A stretch of 64,000 nt of DNA. Source: Alentia gelatinosa. Taxonomy: Eukaryota > Annelida > Polychaeta > Phyllodocida > Polynoidae. A program made the translations under genes and the position numbers. The stretch is taken from positions 69,699,152 through 69,763,151 of the forward strand of contig OX465583.1 of NCBI GenBank assembly GCA_950022655.1, written 5' to 3'. The notes under the pieces are model-generated. The model searched no databases, was not told where the DNA came from, and saw only the letters and a program-made list of their open reading frames with translations. Positions 47,318-59,852 of the stretch are shown piece after piece (the stretch's first letter is position 1; every line of letters starts with the position of its first letter).

Positions 47318-47725
47318 TCGGGGCCCCTGTTGAATAATCTAGGCTCCTACATAAACACCCATTTCTGTACGCCAAGGAGACCCAGAGATGATGTGGGTTA
47401 ACTTTATTCAACACTTATAGACGTCCTTATGGACGGCTAAAACTGTCTTTGGGGCCATCCATAAAGTACGTACGCAGAATTTCTGAAATTTTGGACCCCC
47501 CCCCCCCACCCCCTCTCCCAATCTTGTGCGCAATAGAACAAAGAGGGAGCATACGCAGATTTTCCAAAATTTCTGACCCCACCCCCCCCCCCACCCCCCC
47601 TCGGTGCGTACGTACTTTATGAATGGCCCCTTAGCGAACGAACTTGAAAATCATTAAACGATAACCCTTGTATGAGGTACAGAAAAGGGTCTCCATATAC
47701 GATCCTAGATTGTTCAACAGGCCTG
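47318..47725. mobile_element. MITE, GGCCTGTTGAATAAT family, with nested insertion
   Basis: The left part (cctgttgaataatctaggct) and the right part (atcctagattgttcaacagg) form the outer inverted ends. The copy is interrupted at about 47450 by a different TIR element. Confidence 0.7.
47450..47631. mobile_element. Nested TIR element, GGGGCCAT family
   Basis: The ends ggggccatccataaagtacg and cgtactttatgaatggcccc are inverted with one mismatch. The interior has two poly-C-rich segments. It sits inside another MITE, splitting ctgtctt from agcgaacg. Confidence 0.75.
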
Positions 47726-47977
47726 GGGGTCGATGCTCCACGTTTTGCGGATCGCAAAATAGCGATCCGAGGTCGAAAGTGTTGCTCCAGATATTTTGCG
47801 GATCGCATCATAACTATGTCGCTATCTATATCCAATTAAAACCCCAATGAACCTGTAATCTATGACACTGAAATTGCGGTGTTTTAAAATATAGCGATAC
47901 AACGTGAAAATAGCGATACTACACGATACGATCCGATATTACTGGAGCAACGCTTTCCAGGAGCAACGACCCCCAGG
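47726..47977. mobile_element. TIR MITE, GTTGCTCC family, copy 2
   Basis: It is about half the length of copy 1 and has the same cggatcgc/gcgatccg interior. Its outermost bases differ from copy 1 but match each other, which is consistent with the flanking duplication being included. Confidence 0.65.
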
Positions 47978-49039
47978 TGGGGGACTGGCCTTAAAGAAAA
48001 TGGAGACTCTGGTTGACGACCCTCTTGCTGTTTGTCTACCTGTGAACACACACTTTCCTCCTGTACAGTGGTCCTCGATTTCTGGATCTGAGAAAACCCT
48101 AATCCGCCTGCCATGTCAACACAACCACCTCCCCTTATAATGGACCCGCCCTCGTTCACCTAATTGAATAAACACCGCTAGGAAAACACAACTTTCACAG
48201 CAAGGCTCACGGCGCTGGTCAGTACATGTACTACACATAGGCTGGACGCGTGGGCAAACAAACCTCCACTCGCTGGGGTTTAGGAAACATACCCCCAGGC
48301 ATAATGTTTGTAGGAATTAATCCGGTACCTGTTTTTGAATTCTTGTAATTTCTTTTTCCGGTTGGGTGTTGTTTTGACATGCATTATGACTTGTTTAATA
48401 ATGGGTATTGATCGATCTTTTGCTTTATAGGACCAAATATTCCTGGTATTGTTCTGGCTAATGTTAACAGAAAAAATGTTATTGGTCAGTGAGTGACATA
48501 CGACTTTGCTATGTGGAATAGAGGGAAACTATGTTCCGGTGAGAGAAAGTCAAAGTGAGGACCGAAAATAATACTTCCCAAGGTGTCAGCCACGGGCAGT
48601 AATTTTTCCGGTCCTCACCGAAAAATGGCCACCCTTATCGAGTAACTGCAACAGTTATGTTTTCGTCTTTATATCACGTGGTCAGCCCAGGACCAAAAGG
48701 TCAGCCTCGATACATAACTCATTACTGCACCCCCCAGCAGCAGTATGTAACTATTGAGTGTTCAGAAATGGATATATATATAGGAAGAGACCTTTTTCCA
48801 TATGCTTGTGTCGCACCTTATTTGCTTGGTTCAGCAATGCCTGCAGCCAAACAAACACCTGGCAACGTATACTCTGTTCATATATAGCCCTACCCATAGA
48901 TATGATTCATGCAGAGGGCACATTTCACAGATCGTCTTTGGTAGCAGTGTAAGAGTCCGTACCACAATACTGATCCAAGATACTGTCACGCCATCTACCG
49001 CATTTGACAAATACTGAAATGTCAGTGGTCAGATACACT

Positions 49040-50235
49040 GGCCACCAGAGCTACACTAGGTAGCTCTGGTTGAGTTGAGTCTGGGACACCTTGACCCACT
49101 GCCTATAGACAACTCTTCCCCCCAGATCTTTTGCGGCACTAGCGCTGGTTTAATCTCTCCCTCAACCTAAAGCTGGTTCCCTGGGTATCCACTAAAGACA
49201 GGGGAGACCAGAGAACATTTCAGATTCAAATCAAGGCAACTGCCAAAAGTTATACAATTAAAACAACTCACATATCATGAGTATGGAAATATGGGAATTG
49301 TTAAAGGAGCTTCACAGACAATCCAGCTGTTTCTTTTTCATACTTAAACCATTTTATAATGGGAATCCACAGTTGATTAGACTGTCCCTTCAGAGGAGCA
49401 CATGGGCATTGTTGACAAAACAAAGCTCTGCAACACATGAGGTGCTTTCCACTGGAGAAAGTAATCCCAGAGACTGTGTCTGGTCTGAAATAAATAATAG
49501 CACAAATGAGAGTATTTTATTTACCATATAAATATGTCCATGTCTATTTACAAGTATAACACAAAATACCCCCAGAGGCCCTTAGAATTTAAGATATTTC
49601 AAAAACTGGCGTAGGGGGCAGATTTGAGTCCAAACAGGCAGGTTGGGGCAGAGATATAAGTGACCACAGGAAGTAGAGTCCAGGATCTCTACTGGGAGAG
49701 TGCCTATAGACCCTATTGCGGTATCCCATAATACAGTCTGTTAGAGGTTCAAGTGTTCACTGGTTGCCAACATTGTATGGTGATAGACCCTAGAACCGTA
49801 ACCCATAATTATTGCAGTTTAACTGTTTTTTATAAATCTTCAAATTGCAAATCTCAACTATTTCTACATGTTAATCCGAAATTATATCCAGTTTCTCCAA
49901 TTATTAATGGGAAAACTGTGCTTCATGCGGTCGTGGTGTGGCCACCCAGTCAGGAGCGGAACCTTTACTTACCCAGGGTGATCATAGGGAGTTTAGTAAC
50001 CTCTGGAGGGTCTATAAGTGTTTGTTACTCTCCGTGCAGGTATTTTATTAAATCTGGACCTATGCTTGGAGTGTGTGATATTTCTCACTCTTGAAGACAT
50101 TTTTACATATTCTTATTTCCCTTTGTGTGTATTTTGAATAAAATAACCATATAGGTAGACTTTTATTACCAATTTGGTAAGGTGTAAATATTTCTTGATA
50201 GGTATTCTATTGTCAGAACCCAGACATACACAAAA
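49040..50235. repeat. Composite dispersed repeat, most complete copy
   Basis: Three segments that occur separately elsewhere (a segment with gagctacactaggtagctct; 49105-49710; 49700-50235) are joined here. The 3' end carries ttttgaataaaataacca, like a retroelement tail. No protein frame was seen. ORFs inside are unsupported. Confidence 0.5.
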
Positions 50236-50484
50236 GCGGGGGAGACAAAGTTCTACATGATTAAATCAATTCTACCTAAGCTGCTAGATTTGATGAACAC
50301 TTGGAATAAAATCAACATGATACAATATAATAAATATAACAATGAAATAGATTCCTAGACCTACCACTTTATATACCAATTTTCTCCTGCCTCTCTCCAA
50401 TGTCAATGTGATTATGATAGGCGGGCCCTAACGTCCTAATAAGTGGGCCCTAACGTCCCGACTTTCGGGTGGTGGGCCCTAACG

Positions 50485-50900
50485 TATACTAGGAGCAAAT
50501 AGGATGTTCATCATAAATGAATGAGCGTGCAATTATAAATAAATAACAATTAGAAGGTTTGGGTTACATTCAGTCTATGGATAGTTTTCTGTAACCCACT
50601 TGCACCCAGTCACCTTGCCATTTCTGCAACTGCCTGTGTTTATGATTCAAACACATCAAGCACCAGTGGGTCGCAGGGCCCTGAGTGGGTCTTTAGGTAT
50701 TTTGGTCATGAGTGATTGGTCATGGTCAGCTGGGCACGCCTCTAAGACACTGAGACACTGGCTCCCTGCCTTGTTCTCAATATCACAGTGAATAGCACGC
50801 AGATAGTGAAGGGATCATTTCTATGCAGTACCCTGGAAGTCTACATGGACCCTTCTAAACTTTAGATGATGTATTTAGCGTGTGCATGCACGCTCTAACA
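50485..50900 (-). mobile_element. ~400-bp dispersed element, copy 4 (inverted)
   Basis: It is a full-length inverted copy ending gcatgcacgctctaa. Confidence 0.65.
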
Positions 50901-52087
50901 AGAAATATGCAGCGGAGAGGGTGTGACTAAACCTCCATGAGACCAAACAAAAATAGTTCTCACGTCGGGTACACATAATAAACGGTTAACGCGACCCGTA
51001 CGGAAATCGGCTTCCACTGAGAACCCTTGAGTCCCGTTACATGTTCATCCACCCACTAAGACCTTAATATTTCTCTCTGTACCCAGTTGGCTTCTTTAAC
51101 CCTTTCACACCGGGCACCTCTGACAAAGCAATGTCTGTAAGGCCGGGTAGGGTGTTAGTACATACCGCCAGGGGACGGGGTCTTTTCAGGCCAATTATGA
51201 TAATTTCACTTTTGATCACGTAATAAAACACGTGGTCTTTAATATTATTTTATGAGTATTTCAAAATCGTAAGGCTAATGTTATACCAACATCCTGTGAA
51301 ATTTTCATCATTATTGATCAATTATTTACAAAGTTATTACACATAATCTATGATTTTGCAAGTCTTAGAAAATGATGCCTTAAGGCATCATCTGGCCACA
51401 CACGGCGATGCCTTAAGGCATCATCCGGCGCCAAAGGGTTAAGTTCTCCAATTGATGGCGCCACTCGAGTTGGCTACGGTTCCGCAGTCACTGGGGGCTG
51501 TACCTTAGAGTCGAAGGGATAAACAAGACACGATTAATTCACGATATTGAGCAGAAACTATGTGAGAGGCGTTCAACTGGAAGCAGGGACAAAGAGCATG
51601 ATGCAAAACACCTTTCACACACCATGGCACTGCTGAGGAGTTTAATATAGGGATCAGTGTAGTGGAGAATGGAGTATTCAGATGTGCCAAAGACCAGTTT
51701 AGATTTTGTTAGTGTATTAGCAGGTTGTATTGTTCATATGTGACACAGCTCAGAAAGGAGAAACTGCCTGGAACTGCGTATGAGTATGTGTGTTACTCTT
51801 GTTTCTTCGTGGGAATGGTTGCCTTTGAGGATTGGAGTGTACGACAACGGTCAAGACTGGATGTGAATACCTTTGTATGCTGTAAATGTTGGAATCTACC
51901 ACAGACTGGAGTTTCAACCTGAAAGGGGATTTTATCTCAAACCTGGAATCTTTGTCCCATAGGCTTAACATTGGAAGCTCGTTCTCCATGCCGCTACGAG
52001 TATTGCAGTCCTTTCTCCATGGTCTATATCCTCTGTATCATCCATTCGTTTAGTGTGTACAGGGTTGGGATAAATACAGAAAGCAAC

Positions 52088-52215
52088 TCGTTTTGGTCAA
52101 AGAAGTCATTCTCTACCTCATTTGAATGCTATGTAATATTCACTCAGTTGTCGCCTCGTTCATATCACTCTACATCAAACTTGTGGAGAACGACGACTTT
52201 GACCAAAACTTGTTG
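52088..52215. mobile_element. Palindromic foldback core, singleton
   Basis: The arms ctcgttttggtcaaagaagt and the inverse cgactttgaccaaaactt are inverted, with a cactcagttgtcgcctcgttc centre. It is preceded by ttttatctcaaacctgg...aggcttaacattgg. Confidence 0.6.
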
Positions 52216-52639
52216 GCTTCTTCTCTAGTCCCATGGAAGGAACTTGTTGATTCAAATCGAGGTTTATATTAGGAGACAAGCATCATACCCAGCGTTTACA
52301 CAAGACGATTATGGGGAACAATTCTTAAATTTAGCTACAAAACAAAAGGTGGTGCAAAAGAAGTGAGTGATAACTGGGAAGTGTCACAACTCTAGCCTTG
52401 CTCACATATGTATATAAAGTGTTCCATGTGAAAAACATCATGTCCTGGATGGTAAAACATTGAAAGACAGTTGGATTTCGTAAGAATGAAGAGCCAGAAT
52501 ATAGATTATGTCTCCTGAAGGGGCCTGCCATACTGCTGGCCACCTAGTGCCTGCTTCATAAACTAACAATGGCTCTGTCCCTTATATTCAGCATGGGGCT
52601 TTAAAATCATATCATGGAAATGAATGTGTTTCGTATGTG

Positions 52640-52737
52640 TTCAGTTCGTGATATTTCATACAAACACGGATCCCCTGTGGATATTTCATTATGGTCATGT
52701 GACCGGAAGTACACGGTCCTGAGAAGATGCCAGAGTC
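52640..52737 (+). promoter_or_regulatory. Probable TATA-less promoter of the plus-strand gene
   Basis: An E-box-like gtcatgtgac (52694) runs straight into an ETS-type accggaagt (52702). An NRF1-like tgcgcatgggc follows just inside the ORF (about 52770). Closely spaced sites of these types are typical of housekeeping promoters in animals. I see no TATA box. The region could also drive transcription the other way, towards the minus-strand gene whose 5' end is unknown. Confidence 0.5.
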
Positions 52738-52881
52738 ATGTACCGACTAGACGAGTGGTTACGGCGCTCTGCGCATGGGCAGAGATCGACTTCCGTTCCT
52801 GATTTGACGGGTCTCATCCATGTTCTCAGCTTCGATGGTCGCCATGACAGTTCACCGCGGAAACGTATAGCTGTCCGATTT
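52738..52881 (+). CDS. Exon p1, start of plus-strand gene
   Basis: The ATG at 52738 has an in-frame TGA 18 nt upstream, so it is the first codon of this frame. After 48 codons comes the donor GATTT|GTAAGTACT, phase 0. The translation begins MYRLDEWLRRSAHGQRSTSV, continues PDLTGLIHVLSFDG and ends PRKRIAVRF. It is basic and Ser/Arg-rich with no signal peptide. The phase matches p2 about 7 kb downstream. The family is not recognised. Confidence 0.6.
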
Positions 52882-53521
52882 GTAAGTACTTCTATAGAAC
52901 ATCCTGACCATGCTGTTTAAGCTACAAAACGAAATGATGATTTACGTTCCGTAAGAACCGTAAATTATTATCGAGTTTTGTGGCTTTTTCAAGCAAGGTG
53001 GGTCATGCCAACCAAAGTGTTGTATCATAATTACATAGAATGAACTGACCATGCTGTACTTGTAAGCGACATAACGATATGATAATTTATGGTTCATACA
53101 GTACGAGGCGTTAACGCGTAGTTCCGTCAAACCGTAAATTATTATCGAGTTTTGTGGCTAGTACAAGCATGGTGGGTCGTTTTATATTTACTATATAACC
53201 GGAATTGATAAAGATAATTAATTCAATTTACAAAACGACTAATATTTTAGTCCGGACTTTGGCTCTGGGCTTTGCCTCATGAAGTCACTATGCCAAACTC
53301 CAGTCGTGGCATACGGTGGCCAAGATTAAAACTCATCCAGTTTTACGATAGTAGGCCATGGTGGTAGACAAGGATCAGGAGGTGTAAAGAATAACTTTGG
53401 ATGGTAGGTAGACGTTTCTTGATTCTCTCGGTAGAATCAGCCGAGTATCAGCCTACCCAAGGTCTGCACTGCTGCGACCTAGCGTACTGACGGGGTACTA
53501 TGAGCCCTGTTACCTTTAGAT

Positions 53522-53938
53522 TTAGAGGGTGCGTCCACCAACCACGACAAGGCTGCGACAACGGCTTTCCGACAAGGTCCACGACAGCTCTACGATTGGA
53601 AGCCTTGTCGTAGCCTTGTCGTGGTTGGTGGACCACAGTTCCCGACAAGAGGCTACGACAAGGCCACGACAGGCTGCGACATGAACCTTGTCGGGGGCCT
53701 GTCGGGGGCCTTCCGACAAGGTTACGACAAAATCGAACATGTTCGATTTTGGAGCCGTGTTGTGGCGTGTCGTGGCATGTCGCAGTGGTCTATGATAGAA
53801 TATTTAGGTGGAGCGTGCACTTCCCGACAGGCTGCGACAAGGGCTCACGACAGCTCCCCTCCTCACGACAAGGCTGCGACAAGGAACTTTCTTGTCGGCG
53901 CGTGTCGCAGCCTTGTCGTGGTTGGTGGACGCACCCTC
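53522..53938. mobile_element. TIR MITE, GACAAGG family, copy 2
   Basis: It has the same ends as copy 1 (gcgtccaccaaccacgacaa and its inverse) and a similar length (~415 bp). The TIR reaches tagagggtgc at the outer edge. It lies in the p1-p2 intron. Confidence 0.7.
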
Positions 53939-54091
53939 TAAGACTACGTTAGCTCTGGCTGAGTTGAATCTGTGACACCTTGACCCACTACTCTGCACTA
54001 CCTATTATATCATATTCACTTTCTGAATATTTGAAGAAAATGACATTTACTTTGTGAAATCCAACGTTTTAGAAATGTTATACTTAGAAGG

Positions 54092-54215
54092 AAACTCACG
54101 AGATGAGAATAACTTGGTCAGTACTCCATCAAGTTTGACCGTGGAGTAATTCACGAAGCCAAGTTCAAACGAGGTGGAATGTGGACCAAGTTATTCTCAT
54201 CGAGTAGGTTTCTGA
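54092..54215. mobile_element. Palindromic foldback core, singleton
   Basis: The arms gagatgagaataacttggtc and gaccaagttattctcatc are exact inverses over most of their length. Confidence 0.65.
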
Positions 54216-54754
54216 TTTTACCTCACCACGTATTTATAACAATATTTATTGATAAAATAACTCACCAAATTAGCCATTGAGTATAGGGTACAATACCTTG
54301 AGATAGGTTCTTGAGATAAGTTCTATTATAATAGCATTACAATATTGTTTACAGAGAGAAAACTAGCACGTTGACCTCAAATTTCTAAATCAAATATCCA
54401 TTTTACAACATCTGGATATCATAATATCAACGTCAATTGAAATTGTCTCATACACCGTTTTATTATCCAACTTTTACTAAGTCTCGATAGGAAATGTATA
54501 GAGCACCTGGAATTCACTACCCATAGATTCTGGGATGTCAGAATCTCCGGCAGGAAAAAAATGTCCCATCCAAAATTAGATCAAATCATCATGTTCCTCA
54601 AAATGAGTTTATTTGATATCCGTTCAGTATCAATTATTGAGAATCAGGTATGATTTACCATCAGAACCCATTGTCATAAAAGTTTTTGCATGCTAAAATC
54701 ACGGATAAATAGCGAACTATATATTGGTATACACCGAATTACCACCATGCTTGC

Positions 54755-55185
54755 CTGGCGTCCACCTACTACGATATGGCTCCGATATGGTGCATTTTTA
54801 TTTATTTTTTATTGACTGAATAAACGGTTCTTACCGAGGTAAGATCTTTCAGCGCGTATAGGCGTATGGATACATAGTGTACATATACATTTCAAAATAC
54901 AACCAGCTTACATATATAGATAATAAACAGTATATAGAGTAATTGAGGAAAATGATGAATAGATGAAGAGCGATAACCCTTAGACTCATGTATTTGGAAG
55001 CCAGTTCGAGTGGCTGCGATTAGGCACCGAAATATAGCCATTACGATGCGTGGTGGATTGGCATGTCTAGATATTTGTCCACGATTTTGCATTTTCCGAT
55101 ATGTCTTAGATATTTGCTTTTTGTATCGGTGACATATCGGTAAGTCTAAATTTATATCGTAGTAGGTGGACGTCAGGCCTAAGGG
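54755..55185. mobile_element. TIR MITE, CCTACTAC family, long copy
   Basis: It starts cctggcgtccacctactacg and ends cgtagtaggtggacgtcagg, with internal cgatatggc/gacatatcgg subrepeats. It lies in the p1-p2 intron. Confidence 0.6.
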
Positions 55186-57099
55186 TGTGATATGGAAGTG
55201 CAATAAACTTTGTATTGCAATATACTCGTCATTAATCATGTAGGTGGATAATAAATACAATGATGACTGTTTTTTGTACGAGTTGCTGTAATTGACGACG
55301 TAATATCCTCGCATTCGCTCAGATATTACTACGCATCAACTACTCAGAGTTTACTGCCACTCGTACACAAATCAAGTCATTATCTTGTATGAAGACCCAG
55401 CTATTAAAAGATCAATTGATACCTGTGACACTGCTATTGCCTCTAGTCATCGTACAAGTATCGTGTGCCTTCGTATAGCATTTGTTTAGATATAGCAATA
55501 TTCCTCTGGCAGAGTAGCATGAAAGAAATGTCAGCCAATACTAATATGTATTACCGTAGGCAATCAGATTGTTGGCTCCTGCCTGAGTATTCCTTGCATC
55601 CTTTCAACCCTTTTCATACCTCGGATGTATTGCCTAAATTGCCTCCTTTTATTGGATTAGCATTGACACTTCTTCTGGTATACAATCATGGTAAATATAT
55701 ATATATATATATGCATTACACCTAAGATGTTATTGGTACATATCACATTTCACATTTCACAATCTCAATAGTGTGTCGAAAAGTTGCCGTTTTACGGTAT
55801 TATAGGGCACATAGCTATTGTGCTAAGGAAGCGGCCATATTGCCCCCGACACCATCCAAGACACCAGGTGGCGGGACCATTTATCAATGGATTTTGACTA
55901 ATATATCTCTCTCGGTCTGCCATTGACGAATTTTAGTCTCGTCTCAATATCATCTATAGATTATAACAATTGATAACAGTGGTTGTCCCTCGACTACAGT
56001 GGCGCTAGAATTTCCTGGCGGATGAGGGCGGAACTAGCAACCACTCTGTGCCCTATATGAGGAGCATGCGCTTGTCTCCCGCAGAGTCGTTTAGTTTAGT
56101 TGGCTTATTTAGGTACCAGCGGCAATGTCACGGTCACAAGTCGTTTACTCCCAGCATGACGTCATACCCAGCATGACGTCTGCAACACTCCCATAAACCC
56201 AGAGCAAGAGAATTAGTCCAGCAATAACCTGAAACCCAATACTACCAAAAATATAACACACCCACATTAAATATGTGGATCATATATGAAATCCCTCCAC
56301 TACTATGGCTCGAAACTATGGCATGAGCAACCGGCCTGTGTGAGGAATACTGAAAATTATCGAGAGTTTAAATCCTTAACTAAAGCGAAGACTTTAATCA
56401 ATCTTCATTTGGCTCCTTTTGTATTGGACTAGATTTTGTGCCTCCGCTGGGTGGATAAAAAACTCCTCTACTACTATTTCTCTTATTTGTAATTCGGAAG
56501 ACATATAAACTGCTTGAATAGGTGCTCAAATGAATCTGTAAGAGTGGCCTGAAAGTTAAGTTATACTTCTTTATAAAAATGGGGATATGTTATGTAGTGT
56601 AGGCATAGCCATGAAAAACAATTGCTTTTCCAATTGAGGCTATTGTCCCTTTATTTGGATCACTTGCTCAATTGTAGATATCTTGGAAATCGACGATGCT
56701 ATATGTATATTGGAACCCAATAAAGAAACTGATTTGAAAAAAAAAATCAATTTATATCTTCTTATCCAACGGTCTATGAAATGAAATGAAACACCGGTGT
56801 GTGCTACGTGCATGTTTATCATTGACCTCCAGTATCTATTTGGATATATTTGCATTGAGTTATTGGAATCTAAACGCGGAGTCTCTATCTGAACCACCAC
56901 CACCTATAGGAGATCGCTGCAGGTGAGTTGGCAGAGCGCCCGGTGTGCTTCCACAGTCAGCAGGTAGTGTGAGAGACTTGCAGGCGGCTCAGGTTGTGTG
57001 GTGTCGACAGGTGTTCTGACTGACTGGAGATCCCCAGTATTCATCTGAAGGTCACCATGTGTCTGTGCGTCCTCTCCACCGCCACAAGAGTGTGGCTTC

Positions 57100-57490
57100 T
57101 TCGGCCCAAGGAGGGCCCTTTTGACTGACTCGTACGGCCCAAGGAGGGCCCTTTTGACTGACTCGTACGGTCCAAGGAGGGCCCTTTTGACTGACCCATG
57201 TGACCCAAGTAGGGGCCCTTTTAACTGAACTGTATGGTCCAAGGAGGGGCCTTTTTGACTGACTCGTACGGCCCAAGGAGGGCCCTTTCAACTGACCTGT
57301 ACGGCCCAAGGAGGGGCCTTTTTGACTGACCCGTAAGACCCATGGAGGGCCCTTTTGACTGACCCATACAGCCCAGGAGGGCCCTTTCAACCGACCCCTA
57401 CGGCCCAAGGAGGACCCTTTTGACTGACCCGTAAGGCCCAATGAGGGGCTCTTTTAACTGACCCGTAAGGCCCAAGGAGGGCTCTTTTGA
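57100..57490. repeat. 33-bp minisatellite (about 12 copies)
   Basis: The unit is ggcccaaggagggccctttt plus gactgactcgtac. Because 33 is divisible by 3, the minus strand stays open and gives an 11-residue repeat (like VSQKGPPWAVR). I do not think it is translated. Confidence 0.85.
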
Positions 57491-57591
57491 CAGACATCAT
57501 GTCGGCATACAGTGTCACTCGGAGGCAGGGGACGGCAATACCGCCACCACGACTGTTTTATCGTCGCCCGGTAAGGTGTCCACCATTTTAG

Positions 57592-58325
57592 AGCGTGCTT
57601 GCACACACTATATACATCATCTAGAGGATAGAGTGGTCGATATACACTTTCAGGGTACTGCATAAAAACTATCCCTTCACTATCTGGGTACTATTCACTA
57701 TGATATTGAGAACAGAGCAGGGAGCCAGTGTCACAGTCTCTTAGAGGTGTGCCCAGCTGACCATGACCAACCACTCAAGACCAAACTACCTCAAAACCCA
57801 CTGGTGCTTCATTTGTTTGGATCCTAGATAGGCAATTGCAGAAATGGCAAGTTGACAGGGTGCAAGTGGGTTACAGAAAACTATCAATAGGCTCAATCTG
57901 ACACAAACCTTCTAATTGTTATTCATGTATAATTGCACGCTCATTCATCTATGATGAACATACCATTTACTCCTAGTTTTAAGAGAATACTCGCACGCGC
58001 TATACAAAAGGTAAGAGTGGTCACATACACTCTCAGTATGCTGAGAAAAACTATCCCTTCACTATCTGTGTGCTATTCAATGAGATGGTGAGAACAGAGC
58101 AGGGTGCCAGTGTCTCAGGGTCTCAGCTGACCATGACCAATCACTGGGGACCGAAATTCCTCAGTGACCCCCTGGTGCTTGGTATGTTTAGATCCTAAAC
58201 TCAGGCAATTAGAGAAATGACAAGTTGACTGGGTGCAAGTGGGTTAAAGAAATCGATCTATAGATTGAACGTAACCCAAACCTTTTTGTTGTTATTCACT
58301 TGAAATTCCACGCTCATTCATCAAC
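57592..58325 (+). mobile_element. ~400-bp dispersed element, copies 5 and 6 in tandem
   Basis: Two head-to-tail copies (57592-57975, 57980-58325) lie directly adjacent. They differ by point changes and small deletions, so they are not a very recent duplication. Confidence 0.7.
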
Positions 58326-58813
58326 ATTGCGTGAAGTCAACCCATGAGGAGCATAAAACCGCTATTTTTTCATGTGCACTATTTTTCCATGTGCGCCGGT
58401 TTTTGCAGCTCAGAGCATACAGCATATCTGTATGCACTGGGTATGTCCATACTGGTTTACTATGGACACTTTGTATCAGATGGATAATACAAATCCTGAC
58501 CCGTATGCAGTACAATGTGTATGGCTATACCAGGTTAATCCTTCATTACAAATCTATAAATATACATAATACGCGTACGACTATCCTCAGATAAAAATTG
58601 AATGTTTGCTTAGTTAGATTTGCATATGAGTTTCATGAAGTTTTTATATAACTTGGACTATGCATTTCTGAATAGAAAAACATTACAGTGTCTATAGAAC
58701 TGCATTGTGTAGATCCTTTCTGAGTTCTTCTCCCCATACTTATCATATATAAATCTCCCTACTCTGTACTTTAGTCATTAGCGAGGTTTACATTAGATTC
58801 TCCCATGCGCGAT

Positions 58814-59000
58814 TACTATCCTCCCCTCATATAAATCTCCATAGACTAAACATGGTGTGACTCTATGTCACGGTTATTATCCTACCCCTCATATAAATCT
58901 CCATAGACTAAACATGGTGTGACTCTATGTCACGGTTATTATCCTACCCCTCATATATATCTCCATAGACTAAACATGGTGTGACTGTATGCCACGGTTA
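58814..59000. repeat. ~61-bp tandem triplication of a foldback-element end
   Basis: Three copies of a unit with ttatcctacccctcatataa and ctaaacatggtgtgactcta. It consists of the outer module of family D elements. Confidence 0.8.
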
Positions 59001-59331
59001 TGCCATAGACCATCTATATGCCATGCTCGATATATAAAGTTAAAAACACGTGACGGGGTAGGATAAAATCTAAGCATCGCTCAATTTCATATATGATTGT
59101 TTACATGGTGTTAGTTGCCTTAGGCTACAGATATCATTCAGCTCTGCTTTATGATATCATTCTGCAAAGACAACTCATACCTCTCTACCTGTACCAATAC
59201 AAAGGAAAATATCATAACATAAAATTGCGTTTTTCATGATATTTAGGCATATGGTAATGAGAAAACGTAGTGACTGAATCCCTGGGGATTCCATTCTCAG
59301 CATTTTGCCCCATATAAATACGAAATACTGT

Positions 59332-59500
59332 AAAACCCCGCTCAAGGGAACACCCTCCTTTCCGAGCAAAGTGACCCCTTAAACGAGGTGTCCTCCTAAG
59401 CAAGGTTAAAATAAACTGAATAAAGATTTCTGTTCCGAACAAAGCGACTCCTTAAGTGGGTGCCCTTAAGCGAGGTGTTCCAGAAGCGGGGTTTTACTGA
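59332..59500. mobile_element. TIR MITE, CAGTAAAACCCCGC family, intact copy
   Basis: The ends ctgtaaaaccccgctcaag and agcggggttttactga are inverted. Its interior has ttctgttccgaacaaagcga, matching 22150-22170 and (inverted) 190-215. Confidence 0.7.
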
Positions 59501-59594
59501 ACCTCGAATGACAATCCATACAGGCTCAGTAACCACGTTTTCTGTTATAAGTGTTATTCGTTGCACGGCCTGTGCCAATATCCTCTCATAAGAT

Positions 59595-59735
59595 CTCACA
59601 CTTATCGGTGTCTAATCGCAGAGACGTGGTCAACTGCCCCGATATTAGGCGACCTTCCGACGCGATTTTGATTTTTTATCGGGAGATGCATCGTAGACCA
59701 TATCGGAGCCCTATTGTAGTAGGTGGACCCCTGGA
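59595..59735. mobile_element. TIR MITE, CCTACTAC family, 3' part
   Basis: It matches the right half of the 6440-6725 element and ends tgtagtaggtggacccctgg. It lies just upstream of exon p2. Confidence 0.5.
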
Positions 59736-59852
59736 CTTACATAAAAAAAAGAAAACTAGGATTTTCTTGGAAAATAGGAAACCTCCTATCCGTGTTTCTT
59801 AGAAACGCACTGAGATTTACTTCCCTTATAGTGAACGTTTTCTGTGTTGCAG

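Noticed and set aside
47884..48159. ORFs on both strands near 48 kb
   Set aside because: No splice sites match, part of the region is a MITE, and the translations look random.
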